Source: Craterostigma plantagineum (lineage: Eukaryota; Streptophyta; Magnoliopsida; Lamiales; Linderniaceae). Taken from it: a DNA stretch of 64,000 nucleotides. Location: positions 235,129-299,128 of the forward strand of contig JAPQWV010000670.1 in assembly GCA_027422505.1 (NCBI GenBank). The letters run 5' to 3'. Under the pieces are notes generated by a model that made no database searches, had not been told where the DNA came from, and saw nothing but the letters and a program-made list of their open reading frames with translations. The translations under genes and the position numbers were made by a program. Numbering within the stretch: the stretch's first letter is position 1; every line of letters begins with the position of its first letter. Below are positions 20,974 through 33,380 of this stretch, in pieces.

Positions 20974-21156
20974 AGTGTGACCCCAAATTAATTTCCACGA
21001 GTTACCTTAATCTCGTAAGCACTTAAGGCACATAAGTAACATAGAGGCACATAAATCATACAAATGTACGTAAATTGCATAAATGCACGTAGAGCACAAA
21101 ATCATATTTCACTAATTTATTGGCCCTAAAGACTTACGGGGAACCCGGGTGCTACA
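20974..21156 (-). repeat. gypsy-1 3' LTR, first 183 bp only
   Basis: Begins TGTAGCACCCGGGTTCC (minus) right after the PPT and is homologous to the gypsy-2 LTR start (TGTAATACCCGGGTCCC, GGCCAATAAATT, TTAATTTGG). It ends at 20974 against copia-2 gag; most of the LTR is missing. Confidence 0.8.
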
Positions 21157-21171
21157 TCCTCCCCCCCTTAA
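21157..21171 (-). promoter_or_regulatory. gypsy-1 polypurine tract
   Basis: Minus-strand TTAAGGGGGGGAGGA directly before the LTR; matches the gypsy-2 tract TAAGGGGGGGAGAA. Confidence 0.85.
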
Positions 21172-21191
21172 GGAGGATTTCGCCCCCGAAA

Positions 21192-24100
21192 TCAGCCCGT
21201 TCGGAACAATTCAGGATAGCGGGTTTTCATCTCATCCTCACGTTCCCATGTGGCTTCCTCTACTGACTGATTCCGCCACAGAACTTTTACTAGAGGAATC
21301 TCTTTGTTCCTAAGCCTCTTTGTCTCGTGCATTAATATTTCCACGGGAATTTCTTCATAACTCAGGTCTGGTTTCAAGTGTTGGTGCTGTGAGTCATTTA
21401 CCACCACGTGGCTTGGGTCAGCGATATACTTCCGCAATGTGGAAACATGGAATACATCGTGTACTTGTGACAACGACGCTGGTAGTTCTAGTTGGTAAGC
21501 CACTTCACCAACTCTTTTTATTATCTTGAAGGGACCGATGTATCTCGGACTTAGTTTTCCCTTCTTTCCGAACCTTTTGACTCCCTTCATCGGTGATATC
21601 TTCACAAAGACCCAATCATTCTCCTCGAATTCTAGCGGTCTACGTCTCCGATCCGCATAATTCTTCTGTCTACTCTGCGCCGTGCGCATTCTTTCTCGGA
21701 TCATCGTGATAATTTCCGTCATTTCCCGTATCATGTCTGGGCCTAACATCGCCCGTTCACCGACTTCATCCCAATGCACTGGGGACCTGCACTTCCGTCC
21801 GTACAAGGCTTCATACGGAGCCATTCCAATTGTAGCTTGGTAACTGTTGTTGTACGAGAATTCTACAAGTGGGAGGTACTTGCTCCAGTTGCCTTTGAAA
21901 TCAAGTACGCAGGCTCGTAACATATCTTCCAGTGTTTGGATCGTCCGCTCGGATTGGCCGTCCGTTTGCGGATGATACGCTGTACTAAATGCCAACTTTG
22001 TCCCCATGGCCTTTTGTAAACTCGTCCAGAATTTAGATAGAAACCGTGAATCGCGGTCTGAAACTATCGTTAAGGGTGTCCCATGGAGTCTTACTATCTC
22101 TTGGATGTATAATTCTGCATACCGCTCCATGGTAAATGTTGTACTTATCGGCAGAAAATGGGCAGATTTCGTAAGTCGGTCTACGATTACCCAGATTGCG
22201 TCGTGTCCTTTCGCATTCCTTTGCAATCCGCTCACGAAATCCATCGTTATATTGTCCCATTTCCACTCTGGGATTGGTAAAGGTTGTAGTGTCCCAGCCG
22301 GCCGTTGGTGTTCTGCCTTGATTTGCTGGCAAGTGAGGCATTGGCTCACGAACGTCGCCACGTCCCTTTTCATCCCCGGCCACCAGTAGTTAGTCCTTAA
22401 ATCCCTATATAGCTTCGTAGCCCCTGGATGTATCGAATATGGCGTGGTATGTGCTTCCGTCATTATGTCTCGTCTAAGATCCGCGTCGTCCGGGACGTAC
22501 AATCTACTCTTGTAGTATAGACTTCCGTCGTCCCGAAATGCGAAATCCGTCGTCGACTGCTCCGTCTGCGCTCCCTTAGTTTTCAGGTAAAACTCGTCGT
22601 TTTCCTGTGCCTTTTTGATCTGCTCCAGTAGCGTTGGTTGTAGAGTCAAAGCTGCTAACTTCACCTCGACTTCTCCCAATGGTACGACTTCCACGTCGAG
22701 TCGTTGAAGTTCCGCGCTTACTGATTTCCGGCTTAGTGCATCCGCTACCACGTTCGCCTTCCCTGGGTGGTAGTTGATTACGCAATCATAGTCTTTCACC
22801 AATTCTAGCCACCGTCTTTGTCTCATATTGAGTTCCTTCTGGGTGAAGAAATACTTTAAACTCTTGTGATCGGTGTAGATTTCGCATCTTTCTCCATACA
22901 AGTAGTGCCTCCAAATCTTGAGAGCGAAGACTACCGCCGCAAGCTCCAAGTCGTGTGTAGGGTAGTTCTTTTCGTACTCCTTCAGTTGTCGTGAGGCGTA
23001 AGCCACCACGTTACCGTTCTGCATCAGTACACACCCTAACCCGTTCTTCGAGGCATCGCTATACACTGAGAACCCTCCTGCTCCCGTGGGTATCGTTAGT
23101 ACTGGGGCTGTAGTAAGCCGCTTTTTCAGTTCTTGGAAGCTTCGTTCACACTCCTCGTTCCATAGAAAAGGCGTGTTCTTTTTAGTCAACCTTGTCAGCG
23201 TAGAGGCGATTCTAGAGAAATCCTTGATGAATTTCCTATAGTAGCCTGCTAAGCCTAGGAAGCTCCGTACTTCCGTTACGTTAGTCGGCTGCGGCCAGTC
23301 ACTAATTGCTTCTATCTTGCTCGGGTCCACCGAGATTCCCGCTCCCGAGACGATGTGTCCCAAGAACGCTACTTGATCCAGCCAAAATTCACACTTCTTA
23401 TACTTGGCGTACAACTGCTTTTCCCTCAATACTCCGAGTACTACTCGTAGGTGTTGTTCGTGCTCCTCCTTCGTCTTGGAGTAGACGAGGATGTCATCTA
23501 TGAACACGATCACGAACTTGTCTAAATAGGCTTCGAACACCCGGTTCATTAGGTCCATGAAGGCCGCCGGTGCGTTCGTCAGTCCAAAGGGCATAACTAA
23601 AAATTCGAAATGCCCGTATCTGGTACTGAACGCCGTTTTGGGAATGTCCTCCTTGCGGATTTTCAGTTGATGGTACCCCGACCTCAAGTCGATCTTAGAA
23701 AATACTGTGGCGCCTTGTAATTGGTCGAAGAGGTCGTCTATTCGGGGTAGTGGATACTTGTTCTTGATCGTCAGCTTGTTCAGCTCCCTGTAATCTATAC
23801 ACAGTCTCATCGAGCCATCCTTCTTTCGTACGAATAGGACTGGCGCACCCCAGGGAGAAAAGCTGGTCTGAATGAATCCTTTTTGTAGGAGTTCATCTAT
23901 TTGTTCCTTCAACTCCTTTAATTCGGTTGGCGCTAAGCGATATGGAGCCTTGGACACTGGTGCTGCTCCCGGCACCAGGTCAATTGTAAACTCAATTTCT
24001 CTGTCTGGGGGTAATCCCGGCAAGTCCTCTGGGAATACGTCCGAGAATTCCTTAATCACGGGTACGTCTTCGAGTTTCGTGGGGGTATTCTCTTCTGCCT

Positions 24101-25292
24101 TCAGCGCGAACACCAGGTATGCCTCGCATCCTGAGTTGACTAATCGCTGAGCTTTTAAGGCTGATACCCTCGGAGTGCCTCTCCTCTTCGTTGTCCCCTT
24201 GAATGTTAAAGGTTCCTCCCCTTCTAAACTGAACGTAACCACTTTACGGTTACAGTCTATCACTGCTCCGTACTTCGAGAGCCAGTCCATCCCAAGGATC
24301 ACCTCGTAGTCGTCCATCGGGATGACTATCAGGTCTACAGGTAATTCTCTACTACCGACTAGGATTGGGCAATTTCTTAACATTTGACTAGTCCTAGTTG
24401 GTGCCCCGCTTGGAATTGCTAAGCTATACTCATAATCTACTCGCTCAGGCGTTATCCCGAGTTTCATCACATATTTCACAGACGCAAACGAGTGGGTCGC
24501 CCCGGAATCTACTAGAACGCACGTGGGAGTTTGGTGGATCAGTAGGGTACCTGCTACCACCTCCGGATTGTTCTCTGCTTCCTCGGATGTGATGGTGTAC
24601 ACCCGAGCTGGCACCATGTGGGGTCCTGCCTGACTCCCGGTTTGATTTCCCGAAGCACCCTCCGGGCACTGTCTCACGAAGTGGCCCGGCTTTCCACATC
24701 TAAAGCAGGTGTTGACTTGCATGTTGCAGTTCCCAAAGTGCCTTTTCCCACACCTCTGGCAGTTTGGAACCGGCGCTGCTCCCTGGTTCTGATTTGGGTT
24801 CGGGGGTCTATTCATCATCCCCTGAGGCTGTTGAGGAGGCCTGTTCTGAAATTTCTTCTTGCCCCCTTTAGGCACGAACTGCCGTTTCTGGTCTCCTCCG
24901 CTCCATTGCGCTCCTTGCATTTGCGCGAATTTGGGTTTGGCTTCTTGTGCCCTCAAGATCCTGGCTTCCGCCTGTTCAGCGACCATAGCTCTCTCTGCTA
25001 CTTGAGAGTAAGTCGCTCCCTGAACTCCCGCCATGCTCACATCCCTGTAGAGCTCAGGCTTCAATCCTTCCAGGAAGCGTTCGACCTTTAGGGCTTCCGT
25101 GCTGATCATGTGAGCAGCGAACCTGGACAGCTGCTCAAACTTCCTTATGTATTCGGCCACCGTCATAGGCCCCTGCCTGAGATTGATGAATTCATTCAGG
25201 CGCTGTGCTCGAATAGGGGCGGTGAGATATTTGCCCCTGAACAACTCCTTGAATCTTTCCCAGCTCATCGTAGCGGGGTTCTCCAACACCAT
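21192..25292 (-). CDS. gypsy-1 Gag-Pol polyprotein, 1366 aa open frame
   Basis: Domains by residue of this frame: retrotrans-gag remainder (1-110); a short knuckle [12 protein letters not shown] (179-190) and a CCHC knuckle [14 protein letters not shown] (196-209); aspartic protease with [10 protein letters not shown] (Asp262); RT around 430-610 with [10 protein letters not shown]; RNase H with [22 protein letters not shown] and DALSR; integrase with the H2C2 finger ([22 protein letters not shown]), [16 protein letters not shown] and [21 protein letters not shown]-like [18 protein letters not shown]; and a chromodomain-like end ([27 protein letters not shown]). It makes particles, copies RNA to DNA and integrates it. 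All catalytic residues looked for are present. The true start is upstream (25665) in another frame. This could supply enzymes to relatives lacking RT. Confidence 0.92.
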   Translation of the reverse strand: MVLENPATMSWERFKELFRGKYLTAPIRAQRLNEFINLRQGPMTVAEYIRKFEQLSRFAAHMISTEALKVERFLEGLKPELYRDVSMAGVQGATYSQVAERAMVAEQAEARILRAQEAKPKFAQMQGAQWSGGDQKRQFVPKGGKKKFQNRPPQQPQGMMNRPPNPNQNQGAAPVPNCQRCGKRHFGNCNMQVNTCFRCGKPGHFVRQCPEGASGNQTGSQAGPHMVPARVYTITSEEAENNPEVVAGTLLIHQTPTCVLVDSGATHSFASVKYVMKLGITPERVDYEYSLAIPSGAPTRTSQMLRNCPILVGSRELPVDLIVIPMDDYEVILGMDWLSKYGAVIDCNRKVVTFSLEGEEPLTFKGTTKRRGTPRVSALKAQRLVNSGCEAYLVFALKAEENTPTKLEDVPVIKEFSDVFPEDLPGLPPDREIEFTIDLVPGAAPVSKAPYRLAPTELKELKEQIDELLQKGFIQTSFSPWGAPVLFVRKKDGSMRLCIDYRELNKLTIKNKYPLPRIDDLFDQLQGATVFSKIDLRSGYHQLKIRKEDIPKTAFSTRYGHFEFLVMPFGLTNAPAAFMDLMNRVFEAYLDKFVIVFIDDILVYSKTKEEHEQHLRVVLGVLREKQLYAKYKKCEFWLDQVAFLGHIVSGAGISVDPSKIEAISDWPQPTNVTEVRSFLGLAGYYRKFIKDFSRIASTLTRLTKKNTPFLWNEECERSFQELKKRLTTAPVLTIPTGAGGFSVYSDASKNGLGCVLMQNGNVVAYASRQLKEYEKNYPTHDLELAAVVFALKIWRHYLYGERCEIYTDHKSLKYFFTQKELNMRQRRWLELVKDYDCVINYHPGKANVVADALSRKSVSAELQRLDVEVVPLGEVEVKLAALTLQPTLLEQIKKAQENDEFYLKTKGAQTEQSTTDFAFRDDGSLYYKSRLYVPDDADLRRDIMTEAHTTPYSIHPGATKLYRDLRTNYWWPGMKRDVATFVSQCLTCQQIKAEHQRPAGTLQPLPIPEWKWDNITMDFVSGLQRNAKGHDAIWVIVDRLTKSAHFLPISTTFTMERYAELYIQEIVRLHGTPLTIVSDRDSRFLSKFWTSLQKAMGTKLAFSTAYHPQTDGQSERTIQTLEDMLRACVLDFKGNWSKYLPLVEFSYNNSYQATIGMAPYEALYGRKCRSPVHWDEVGERAMLGPDMIREMTEIITMIRERMRTAQSRQKNYADRRRRPLEFEENDWVFVKISPMKGVKRFGKKGKLSPRYIGPFKIIKRVGEVAYQLELPASLSQVHDVFHVSTLRKYIADPSHVVVNDSQHQHLKPDLSYEEIPVEILMHETKRLRNKEIPLVKVLWRNQSVEEATWEREDEMKTRYPELFRTG

Positions 25293-25665
25293 GATGGTGT
25301 CCCACCAGTGTCCTGCGCTCCCTTAGGAACGCAGCACAGAGGGCTTTCTCCGCCTCCGGAACCCTGCTATAAACGAACATGCTTTCGAGAGTCCTTAACC
25401 AGTCTTCAGCTGCTGTCGAGTCAGCTGTGTCCTCGAAGGTCGGTGGGTTCAACCTTCGGAATCGTTCTCCCACCACCTCAGTCCTTTCCGCCTGAGTTGG
25501 CCCAGCGTTAGTAGTATTCTGTTGGATCAGTTGTTGGATCTGCGCCGACTGCTGACGGACTAATTCCGTTAGCTGGAAAATCGTTGCATCCCGATTGTCG
25601 GGAGGGGCCGTGTTTCCCCTGTTCTGGTCGTCGCCACCACTCGACTCTCCTCTCGTTCTTACCAT
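25192..25665 (-). CDS. gypsy-1 Gag N-terminus, frameshifted
   Basis: Starts [17 protein letters not shown], matching the gypsy-2 gag start. After CAAFL a one-base loss near 25320 diverts the frame to [12 protein letters not shown]; the gypsy-2 counterpart continues [16 protein letters not shown]. The tail of this ORF beyond 25320 is out of frame. The original gag continues in the frame ending at 21192. Confidence 0.85.
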   Translation of the reverse strand: MVRTRGESSGGDDQNRGNTAPPDNRDATIFQLTELVRQQSAQIQQLIQQNTTNAGPTQAERTEVVGERFRRLNPPTFEDTADSTAAEDWLRTLESMFVYSRVPEAEKALCAAFLRERRTLVGHHHGVGEPRYDELGKIQGVVQGQISHRPYSSTAPE

Positions 25666-25805
25666 CTTTATACCCTATCCTGATTGTCCTATGGCCGATA
25701 AATTATACAACATAGAAATTCACATAGACTTAACACTTACTTGCAAGGCCGCTTCCGCTCTTTTGGGTGTGTGTGTGTGGGCAGTCTACAGAACCTGTGA
25801 CCGAA

Positions 25806-25817
25806 GCTCTGATACCA
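25806..25817 (-). promoter_or_regulatory. gypsy-1 primer binding site (tRNA-iMet)
   Basis: Minus-strand TGGTATCAGAGC, 3 nt inside the LTR end (GGCGCCACA). Confidence 0.92.
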
Positions 25818-25820
25818 CCC

Positions 25821-28500
25821 TGTGGCGCCCCGACTTCCTAACCGCCTAACCCAGCGCATTTCTACGTGCCTAGCGAGTTTGTAAGTAAAGAAGTGCACCG
25901 AAAACGCGTACAAATTTTTCATTTTTCATTTACGAAATGGAACATTGTTCTATACAAGACAAAAGAATGCATGTCGAACATTAAGTTCCAGACATGGTCT
26001 AACTACAACGGCGCAGGTGTGTCGGCACAGCAAAAGCTCCTATGCGCCCGGCCTCACAGGTCGTCATCCACACACACACGTCCACCCCAAAAGCAGCACG
26101 AAGCTCCAAAAGGTTGGCCTTGCCTTCAAAACACGGTCACATACCGTGATCGCCGGTGCCTACAACACACAACGTAAGGAATGAGCCACCGAGGCTCAGT
26201 AAGTAGAAATCATGCATGTGTGCATGTGTCACTCCCCCGCATCGGCAACCCGCGCCGGTGCATATAACTCTCGCAAAGGCAATCCACGCCGATGCATATA
26301 ACACTCACAAAGGCAATCCACGCCGATGTATGTAATCAATCGTACCAACGTACTCAGACTAATGTCACTCAGGGCCCTCGGCTAATCTCACTATGCACCA
26401 CAAGAGCTCACGTCCCTCAGGGAAATCACGACAGCGGTCCACGCCGGATGGCCGAACCCTAGAATGCACATCGTTTCCCCTAGGTCGCCATATAATCCCG
26501 GTCGTCCCCGACTGTCCGGCGGTCGCTCACGCTGGTAGCCCACGCTGAGGTCGCCTACACCAGGGTTCCACCCTGTGTCGCTTATACCCTCAGGTCGCAC
26601 CCTCCAGGTCGCACCTTACCGCCACGGGCCATGCCCAAATCCTATCCACAGGATATCAATATATATATCTAAAATAATAGTACGACGACGCTAAAACGCC
26701 GCCCTGGTAGCATAGTAGACAGCCCCTGACTCAACTACGAGCCGACACACTTGCCCACATCGGCAAGTCCTCGTCGCGTACAAGCGACACATCATTACGC
26801 ACACTCAATCCCACGACCCTTCCTCACGAGTTCGTGTGTGCACGTGAGTATGCATATGCAGATGCAAGTAAATGCAACATAGGTTTACCACATTTAAATA
26901 CTTAAATCAATTTACGAAGTCATGAAACCACATAAGCACGTAATCACACAAATTAGGCACGTAAATCAAGTTGTGTGTCGTAGTTGGACTTCTACTTACC
27001 TGTCGTCCGAAGGTAATTAGTATCCTCCCCGTTAGCTCCGAATGTACGACCTTTAAACATAATATCATTGGAGTGTTAGTACATTGTTTCCTTAGTTAAC
27101 TTGTCAAAATAATTAATTTCCGTTACGCTACTTATTTGGACTTGTATCAATTTCCTAGACTCCAAGTCAATTAATTTGCCTTATTAAATTTCCCAAGTCA
27201 TTTGATTTCTATGCTAAGTCATGTTAGAATTAATTTGTTCTAAATCATATGTGTCTCGGCGAAAGTCATTGGATTTGCTAGGTTTCGCTCGATTAAGTCT
27301 ATCCAATTGATATACATAAATTTCTAGTTTCGATCGAAACTTGTCTACATCAAATTCTAATTTCAATTGGAATCATGCATGAGAAGTAACCACTTTCGAT
27401 CAATTCAAGGGTTTCGCCGTGTCTTACGCCACAATTTCATCATCTTGGTTTCGATCGATACTAAGCGATGCAATTAACCACTTTCGATCGATTAAGTGTG
27501 GTATGAGATGAGGTTTCGATCGATTCGCTCTCTTTCGATAGATTGAGGGTGTTATGGGCTGGGTTTCGCCGCTTGGTGACGACATCATGTCGTCATCCTA
27601 GTTTCGCCCGAAACTAGGTGTAAATTTGGGATTGCCTTCGATCGATTTAGGGTTTCGCCCGATTGGTTCTCCAACGGCATCAGTTTCGCCGCGTGATGAC
27701 GTCAGCCCTCGTCACTTTCGATCAATTTTGCATGCATGTGGTCACTTTCGATCGATTCTTATATATATTTGAGGGGAGTTTCGATCGAAACTCGTGGATC
27801 GTCCTATTCAATAGCTTTAAATCGATTCACCCGATTTACTATCTTAACAATTAATTTGGTCGAAACTTTTACTTAGCTCAATTTACTAACTATACAATAA
27901 AATTGATCGAAACTTATTTTATTGAGTTCAAGCCCTGCCCTAATGTACTAGGTTTCGATCGAAACTACTATTCAAATCAGATTGTCCGATTTTTAAATCA
28001 GTTCTCCACTTTCGGTCGAAACCTTCAACTTTCATCTTCTCAAAATTAAATCGTAACCCCTCTTTTCAGATTTCATAAGCTCTATGGTCTATGCAACCCA
28101 AAAACGTCTAGAGCTAGCTCAAAATAACCTAAGTTAACCAAATTCTAAGAAACTCAAGGATTTCCCAACCTATGACTTCATCCCCCAAATCTAGGGCTTT
28201 GCCGTATACAATACACCCCTATTTATTAAGCTTCGAACATAAGGTGTAGGTCTAGAGGTTTTCTTACCTTCTTCCAAAGCACAAAGTTGGTCTCGTGTTT
28301 CCCTTCTCTTAGCTTGAACTCACGTTCGTTCTTTGGTTATGGAGTTTTTGATGGACTTGAAATGATTTTCTAAATAAGGTTTGGGTGGGTAGGGCTTAGG
28401 TGACGAAAATATCCCTTAAATCAAGGGAGTTTGTTTGCTGAAGTCATTTCTAAGGGTTTTGGGCCAATTTCTAAATTCCTAGCCCACTTGACGAAAATAA
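25821..28500 (-). repeat. gypsy-1 5' LTR (outer boundary uncertain)
   Basis: Ends GGCGCCACA next to the PBS. Landmarks shared with the gypsy-2 LTR occur in the same order: CTTACTGAGC...GCTCAT (about 26190), AGGTCGC blocks (26540), and GGTAAGTAGAAGTCCAACTAC (27000). Contains a 34-bp repeat (26244-26335) and many TTTCGATCGAAA words (27270-28030). The LTR start was not recognised, so the right limit is a guess. Confidence 0.6.
26244..26335 (-). repeat. 34-bp tandem repeat in gypsy-1 LTR, about 2.6 copies
   Basis: GGCAATCCACGCCGATGCAT-type units begin at 26244, 26278 and 26312. Confidence 0.75.
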
Positions 28501-28532
28501 GGTATGTACCGAACGAACACCCCCATTTCACG

Positions 28533-28655
28533 CAAGGTCTTGTCTGGGCCTTTTTATCGAAGGCTTAAGTTATTTTCCTTGTTTCATCCAAGGTCTTGTC
28601 CGGGCCTTTTTATCGAAGGCTTAAGTTATTTTCCTTGCTTCATCCAAGGTCTTAT
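28533..28655 (-). repeat. 56-bp tandem repeat, about 2.2 copies
   Basis: CAAGGTCTTGTCCGGGCC-type units at 28533, 28589 and 28645 (last partial), nearly identical. Confidence 0.85.
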
Positions 28656-30407
28656 CATGACGGTTTTGCACATCGGGACGTTCACGTCCGAATAGACAGA
28701 TCGATCACGCCTGTCTACCGTCAGGGGTCATACGAGTACCAACCTCGACTCCTCAACGAGTCAATAATCAAAAATCACAATCATCTCATTCTACGCCGCT
28801 CGTCAATATCTCGAACCATCACCGTTTCAATACTGTGTAAATATCTCACCCCTATGATATGATATGCATATGCTATGCATACAAACGTGATAATACATGA
28901 AAACATGCTTCCACATGAGATGTCGTAAAACACGTAAAACTCGTAAGTCATTTAATCACATAGAAGCACATAAAGATCAGATATGTGTTTACACATTGTA
29001 GATGAATAATTCACCTACCTGTCCTCCTGATAAAAGCAGTCACGATATCTGATGAAATTCCTAAACCTTGGACCTCTGAGCATATGAATATTATTAATAT
29101 ATGCACTCTGTACTCGAACTGGTCTAAAATAACTATGCTGGCAATTATTAAAATATTCTAGGCGTGAGATGATCTCGATCGCCCAATTTGTGGTCAACAC
29201 TAGGTCAATACCCGATTTGTACCTCGCTCGAATTCGCCCGATAGTTTACTCAACTATTGGTCAAAGTCGGGTCAAGATTAATGTAACACAAATTCCGTCG
29301 AAACTGGTGTCGCCCGATTTTACATTCTCCTGATTTTGGAAATACGTTGGATCGTCCGAAAGCTTAGCTCAGCGAGTTCCACAATCAGCCGAATGTGATT
29401 ATTATACTATTCTAAGATTTGAGATACGTAAATCGCCCGATTTGTTGATTCTGAATAGCTCGAATTTAGAAAGGGTTAGACTTAGCTCAAATCGCCCGAT
29501 AGTTGAAAATAAAGTTCGGCGAATTTCACGATCATCGATCGAAACTTAATTCTGCGAATTTCTTAATCGATCGAAAGTCATATGACTTTCATCTAGTCGC
29601 CCGAATGTAATTATTAGAATATTCTAAGACTCAAAATTCTCTAAATCGCTCGACTTAGTGAGATGTTCCGAATCGCCCAATTTACAAATGGTCAGACTCC
29701 TAAATCGTCCGACTTTCAAAAGCAGTAATTCCTTCAGAATTCTTAAGAGCCGAATTCATATATTATTAAGTTCATCTTCAAAAATCATATTAATTCCAGA
29801 AAGAATACTCCTAAAGTCAAACCCTTATTAATATTTTATGTACCAAAGATCACTAGTACTCCTATTTCATCATATAAACTCACATAGTCAATAGTTAAAC
29901 TCGAACAGTTAGGGTTTTCTATGCATTGAAATCTTCGAAACTACTTATATTTATTTACCTACCCGTGAAAACAACACATATGACTATAAAGTAAATTTAA
30001 GTATACTAAGTATCAAGAAACTCTTGTATACCTTACGTTGAGAGCATGTAGTTCCGATTTGAGGAGGTTTTCCACAAGTTCTTTGTTATCCCCGTATTCT
30101 ACCGGTCAAATAATCGAGTCTAACTGAAACGGGGCGCCAAATATCTCCTGCGAAAAGTACCTCCCGAGACGGACGCACCCCGCGAAAAATATCTCCCGAG
30201 ACGACACATGCCCGAGGAGCACTCTCAAGGAATGACGCATTGACCGAGCGAACCGAGCGAGTACCCGAGGACGTCAAGTGCCCGAGAAACTACAGCTTGA
30301 TGGACATTTCGCTGTTATGTGTTGCCACCACTAATATGATCGGTTATGGGCCACTAAGAAATCATTGATTAAAGGCACACATATCATGGGGCACAAGAAG
30401 TGGGGAG

Positions 30408-30412
30408 TGGTT
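30408..30412. repeat. 5-bp target site duplication of gypsy-2 (left)
   Basis: TGGTT before the 5' LTR, repeated exactly at 39913-39917. Confidence 0.9.
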
Positions 30413-33221
30413 TGTAATACCCGGGTCCCGTGAGTAAGTTGGCCAATAAATTTGCATGCATATTATGTGTTTATATGATTTTATATTTAGTATTTATTTA
30501 ATTTGGTGACTATATGATATCTAACATTATTTGGAAATTAGATATTGAGTTTGATGAATTTTGAAATTTGGTTGTGTGGGTAAGATAATTTCGAAATATG
30601 ATAATTTAGAAATTTAGGGTTTCTTTTGGATAAATTTCGAAACAAATGAATAAGAAGAAATTCGAAATTTGGATGAAGTTGGAAACAAGGAAAATTTCGA
30701 ACTATCCTTCGAAATTTTTATTTTTTTTCGAAGCATATGTTTCGACATCTTCAATAGGGATTTCGAAATTATTAGTAACATAGGTAATATTAAATAATGA
30801 CTAATCTAAGGTTTAAAGAGTTGGTAAACGTCTTTATCATTGAACTCACTACAAAATTAACAATGGGATGAGTCCAAACATTCCAAATTAAAAGGGAAAG
30901 CAGAAAACGACTTAAAGCTAAGGAATAATAATAAATAAAAGCTTTAATATAACAATAAGGAAAGAAAGAAATCCGTTAGATGAAATTTTCGTGGAACAAG
31001 TCCAGGAAGGAGGTGAAGAACTGAAATAGTTTCCATAACGTAACTTGGAATTTGGTAAGAGTTCTTACTATAATCTTTATATTTTAAATTAGGTCTTGGT
31101 CTATTTAAGTGTTATTAAACATGAAATTTATGTAAGGTTATATTCTTTAGGGTTTTTGATTTTTGAAAAAGAAGAACATCATTTGGAGTTGATATGATAT
31201 TTAAAGTGTTCTTGTGATAATTAAGGTGTTCATGATAGATAAGATTTTGATCGAAAGATTATATGGGTTAAGAATTAAATAGTGTTTTGTAAGGATTTCG
31301 AAATGATTATATTTAGTTGGTTCGAAATTTTGATAAATGTCGGGTAAAATGTCGAGGAGTCATCAAAGAGGGTTTCGAAATTTTTATGAGAGTGCCGAGA
31401 TTTTTATAGGTAAATGTCGAGACAAATTACTAAAAATGTCGAGCTGTTATTTGAAGGGGAATCGTGGGTAAGATGTCGACATTTTTTTTAGAAGTGAAAA
31501 TATCGAGTTATGAGATGACATTGATTTCGACTGAAATAAGATATAGACATGAATATTATATATCATGTGGGGTTAAAGATTTCGAATAGGATTGTGAGAT
31601 GTTGATATGATTGATATCGAGATCTATAGTGAAACTCCTTTAATAATGCCAAGATTCATTGTATAATATGAAAAATGTCGAAACCTTGAATAGTAAAGAA
31701 TGAAAATGTCGAATGATATGTGTCTTAGGTGAAATGATTTCGAGATTTTGGTGTGTGGTGTTTCGACATCTTTGGGTATTATTTAATAATGTCGAACTGA
31801 TTGAGATCTATAGATGTCGAGATCCATTTTAAGAAAATGTCGAGACCTTATATACAATGTCGAGAGTTATACTGAAAATGTCGAAATTTATCTATACAAT
31901 GAATATCGAGATTCTTGTTTATAAATATCGAGGAAGATGTCGAAATGTTTAGGTGTCGAGATTTATACCAAATTTTATTTCGAGATTTCGTTTTTATTCA
32001 AATCTTGAAACTTTATAATATAATATGTCGAGATTTAAATTATTGTGTAATTTGAGATTTTTGTAAATATCAAAGTGGTATTTTTAACTTAAGTAAAATT
32101 TGGAATTTTAGGGTTTAAAATTTAGAAGTCGAAAAATAGGGTTTTCAAATTTAAATAATTTCGTGAAATTTTAACTAAATTAATGAATTATAATTTTATA
32201 TGTTTTTATAATTAGGAGTCGAAGGTTAGCGATTTAACTGTGCAATAAGCTAAGGATATCAGGTAAGTGGGAATTTCACCTACAACACATAAATTAATTT
32301 ATGTGCGTATTTTATGTGACTATGTGCTTCGATGAGAATATGTGACTTGAGTGATTTGTTATATATAATGGTTTGGTAAGTATTTGTTGCATTATACATG
32401 GAGCATATTGCATGTGCACGCACGAAATAAGTTGAGTATTTTGAGAGAGGAGCGTGCATTGTATTACTCGAATGGAAAGCGAGTTATATGATAGATGAGA
32501 ATATAGCTACTACTACAAAAGCACCATGACGGGGGTAAAACCGTCGAGTATATTACCTAAATTATTTAGGTATTGGGAAGGCACGTAGTATAACTATAGT
32601 GCCAGGAAAGTAATTTGATAGAGGGGCGACCTGGTGAATGATAAGATTGGAGATAAACCCTAATTTTATCCTAGCCAGCGTGGGCCACTATCGTATTTTA
32701 TCCGTAAAGGATTTGAGCTCATGATATGATGGTGCGGTTAGTAAGTAGCTATGGGCCCTGATAAAAAATGAGAAACGAATGAGTATGATGTAAGAATAGT
32801 ATTAGAAAGCATTGGCGCGGAGGCCTTTGCTATTTTGGCACGTGCATACATGTATATTTCCACTTACTGAGCTTTATAGCTCATCCCATGTTTTTATGTG
32901 TTGTAGATGCAGCAAACACGGTATATGAATGTTTAGATAGTAAGGCTGATCCTTCTGGAACTTCCGGTGACTTTTGAGGGTGGTGTGTACATGGATGCGA
33001 CCTGTGTGACGGGCGTTATGTTTAATTATATTGGTTTTTGTAAAATAAGTTTGTATTGTATATAAAGTTTGAACAATGTTGGTATTGTAAAATAGTTGAG
33101 TGTGGTTTGTTTTGTAAAATCGAAAAAAATTCTATCGATGTTTCATATGTGATATATTTTATATTTTCTTTAGTCACGTAAGTTAGTGTAAGAAAATAGT
33201 AGTAGAAGGCGGGTCGTCACA
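30413..33221 (+). repeat. gypsy-2 5' LTR, 2809 bp
   Basis: TGTAATACCCGGG...GGGTCGTCACA. Its middle (about 31270-32050) is packed with TGTCGAGA, TGTCGAAA and TTTCGAAAT words. Confidence 0.95.
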
Positions 33222-33224
33222 GGT

Positions 33225-33236
33225 TGGTATCAGAGC
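33225..33236 (+). promoter_or_regulatory. gypsy-2 primer binding site (tRNA-iMet)
   Basis: TGGTATCAGAGC, 3 nt after the LTR end. Confidence 0.95.
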
Positions 33237-33380
33237 TTCGGTTGCAGTTTCTGTAGACTCTCCATGTACACACACTCAAAAGAACGGAAGACAGCCTTGA
33301 TTGTAAGTTATGTGATATTATGAATTTCTTGCATTGCATAATTTATTGGCCTTAGGGACTGTTAGGGTAAGAGAGACAAC

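Larger units (their letters stand above)
20974..28500 (-). mobile_element. gypsy-1: Ty3/gypsy chromovirus (Del/Tekay type), nearly intact body
   Basis: Minus-strand order is 5' LTR (to 25821), PBS, leader, Gag-PR-RT-RNase H-IN-chromodomain-like tail, PPT, and a truncated 3' LTR (21156-20974). RT before integrase plus a C-terminal [16 protein letters not shown] tail is the Del/Tekay arrangement. The outer LTR start (TGTAGCACCCGGG) was not found at the right end, so the right boundary is approximate. Only one coding lesion was noticed. Confidence 0.88.
28500..30412 (-). repeat. LTR-like sequence related to the gypsy LTRs, no coding body
   Basis: Contains a second copy of the GACAGGTAGGTGAATTATTC-like block (about 29000-29025; compare 27000 in gypsy-1 and 32270 in gypsy-2) and CGATCGAAAC or CGCCCGATTT words. 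A 56-bp repeat starts at 28533, 28589 and 28645. No PBS or PPT. It could be a fragment of a related LTR or the diverged start of the gypsy-1 LTR. It is the target of the gypsy-2 insertion. Confidence 0.45.
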
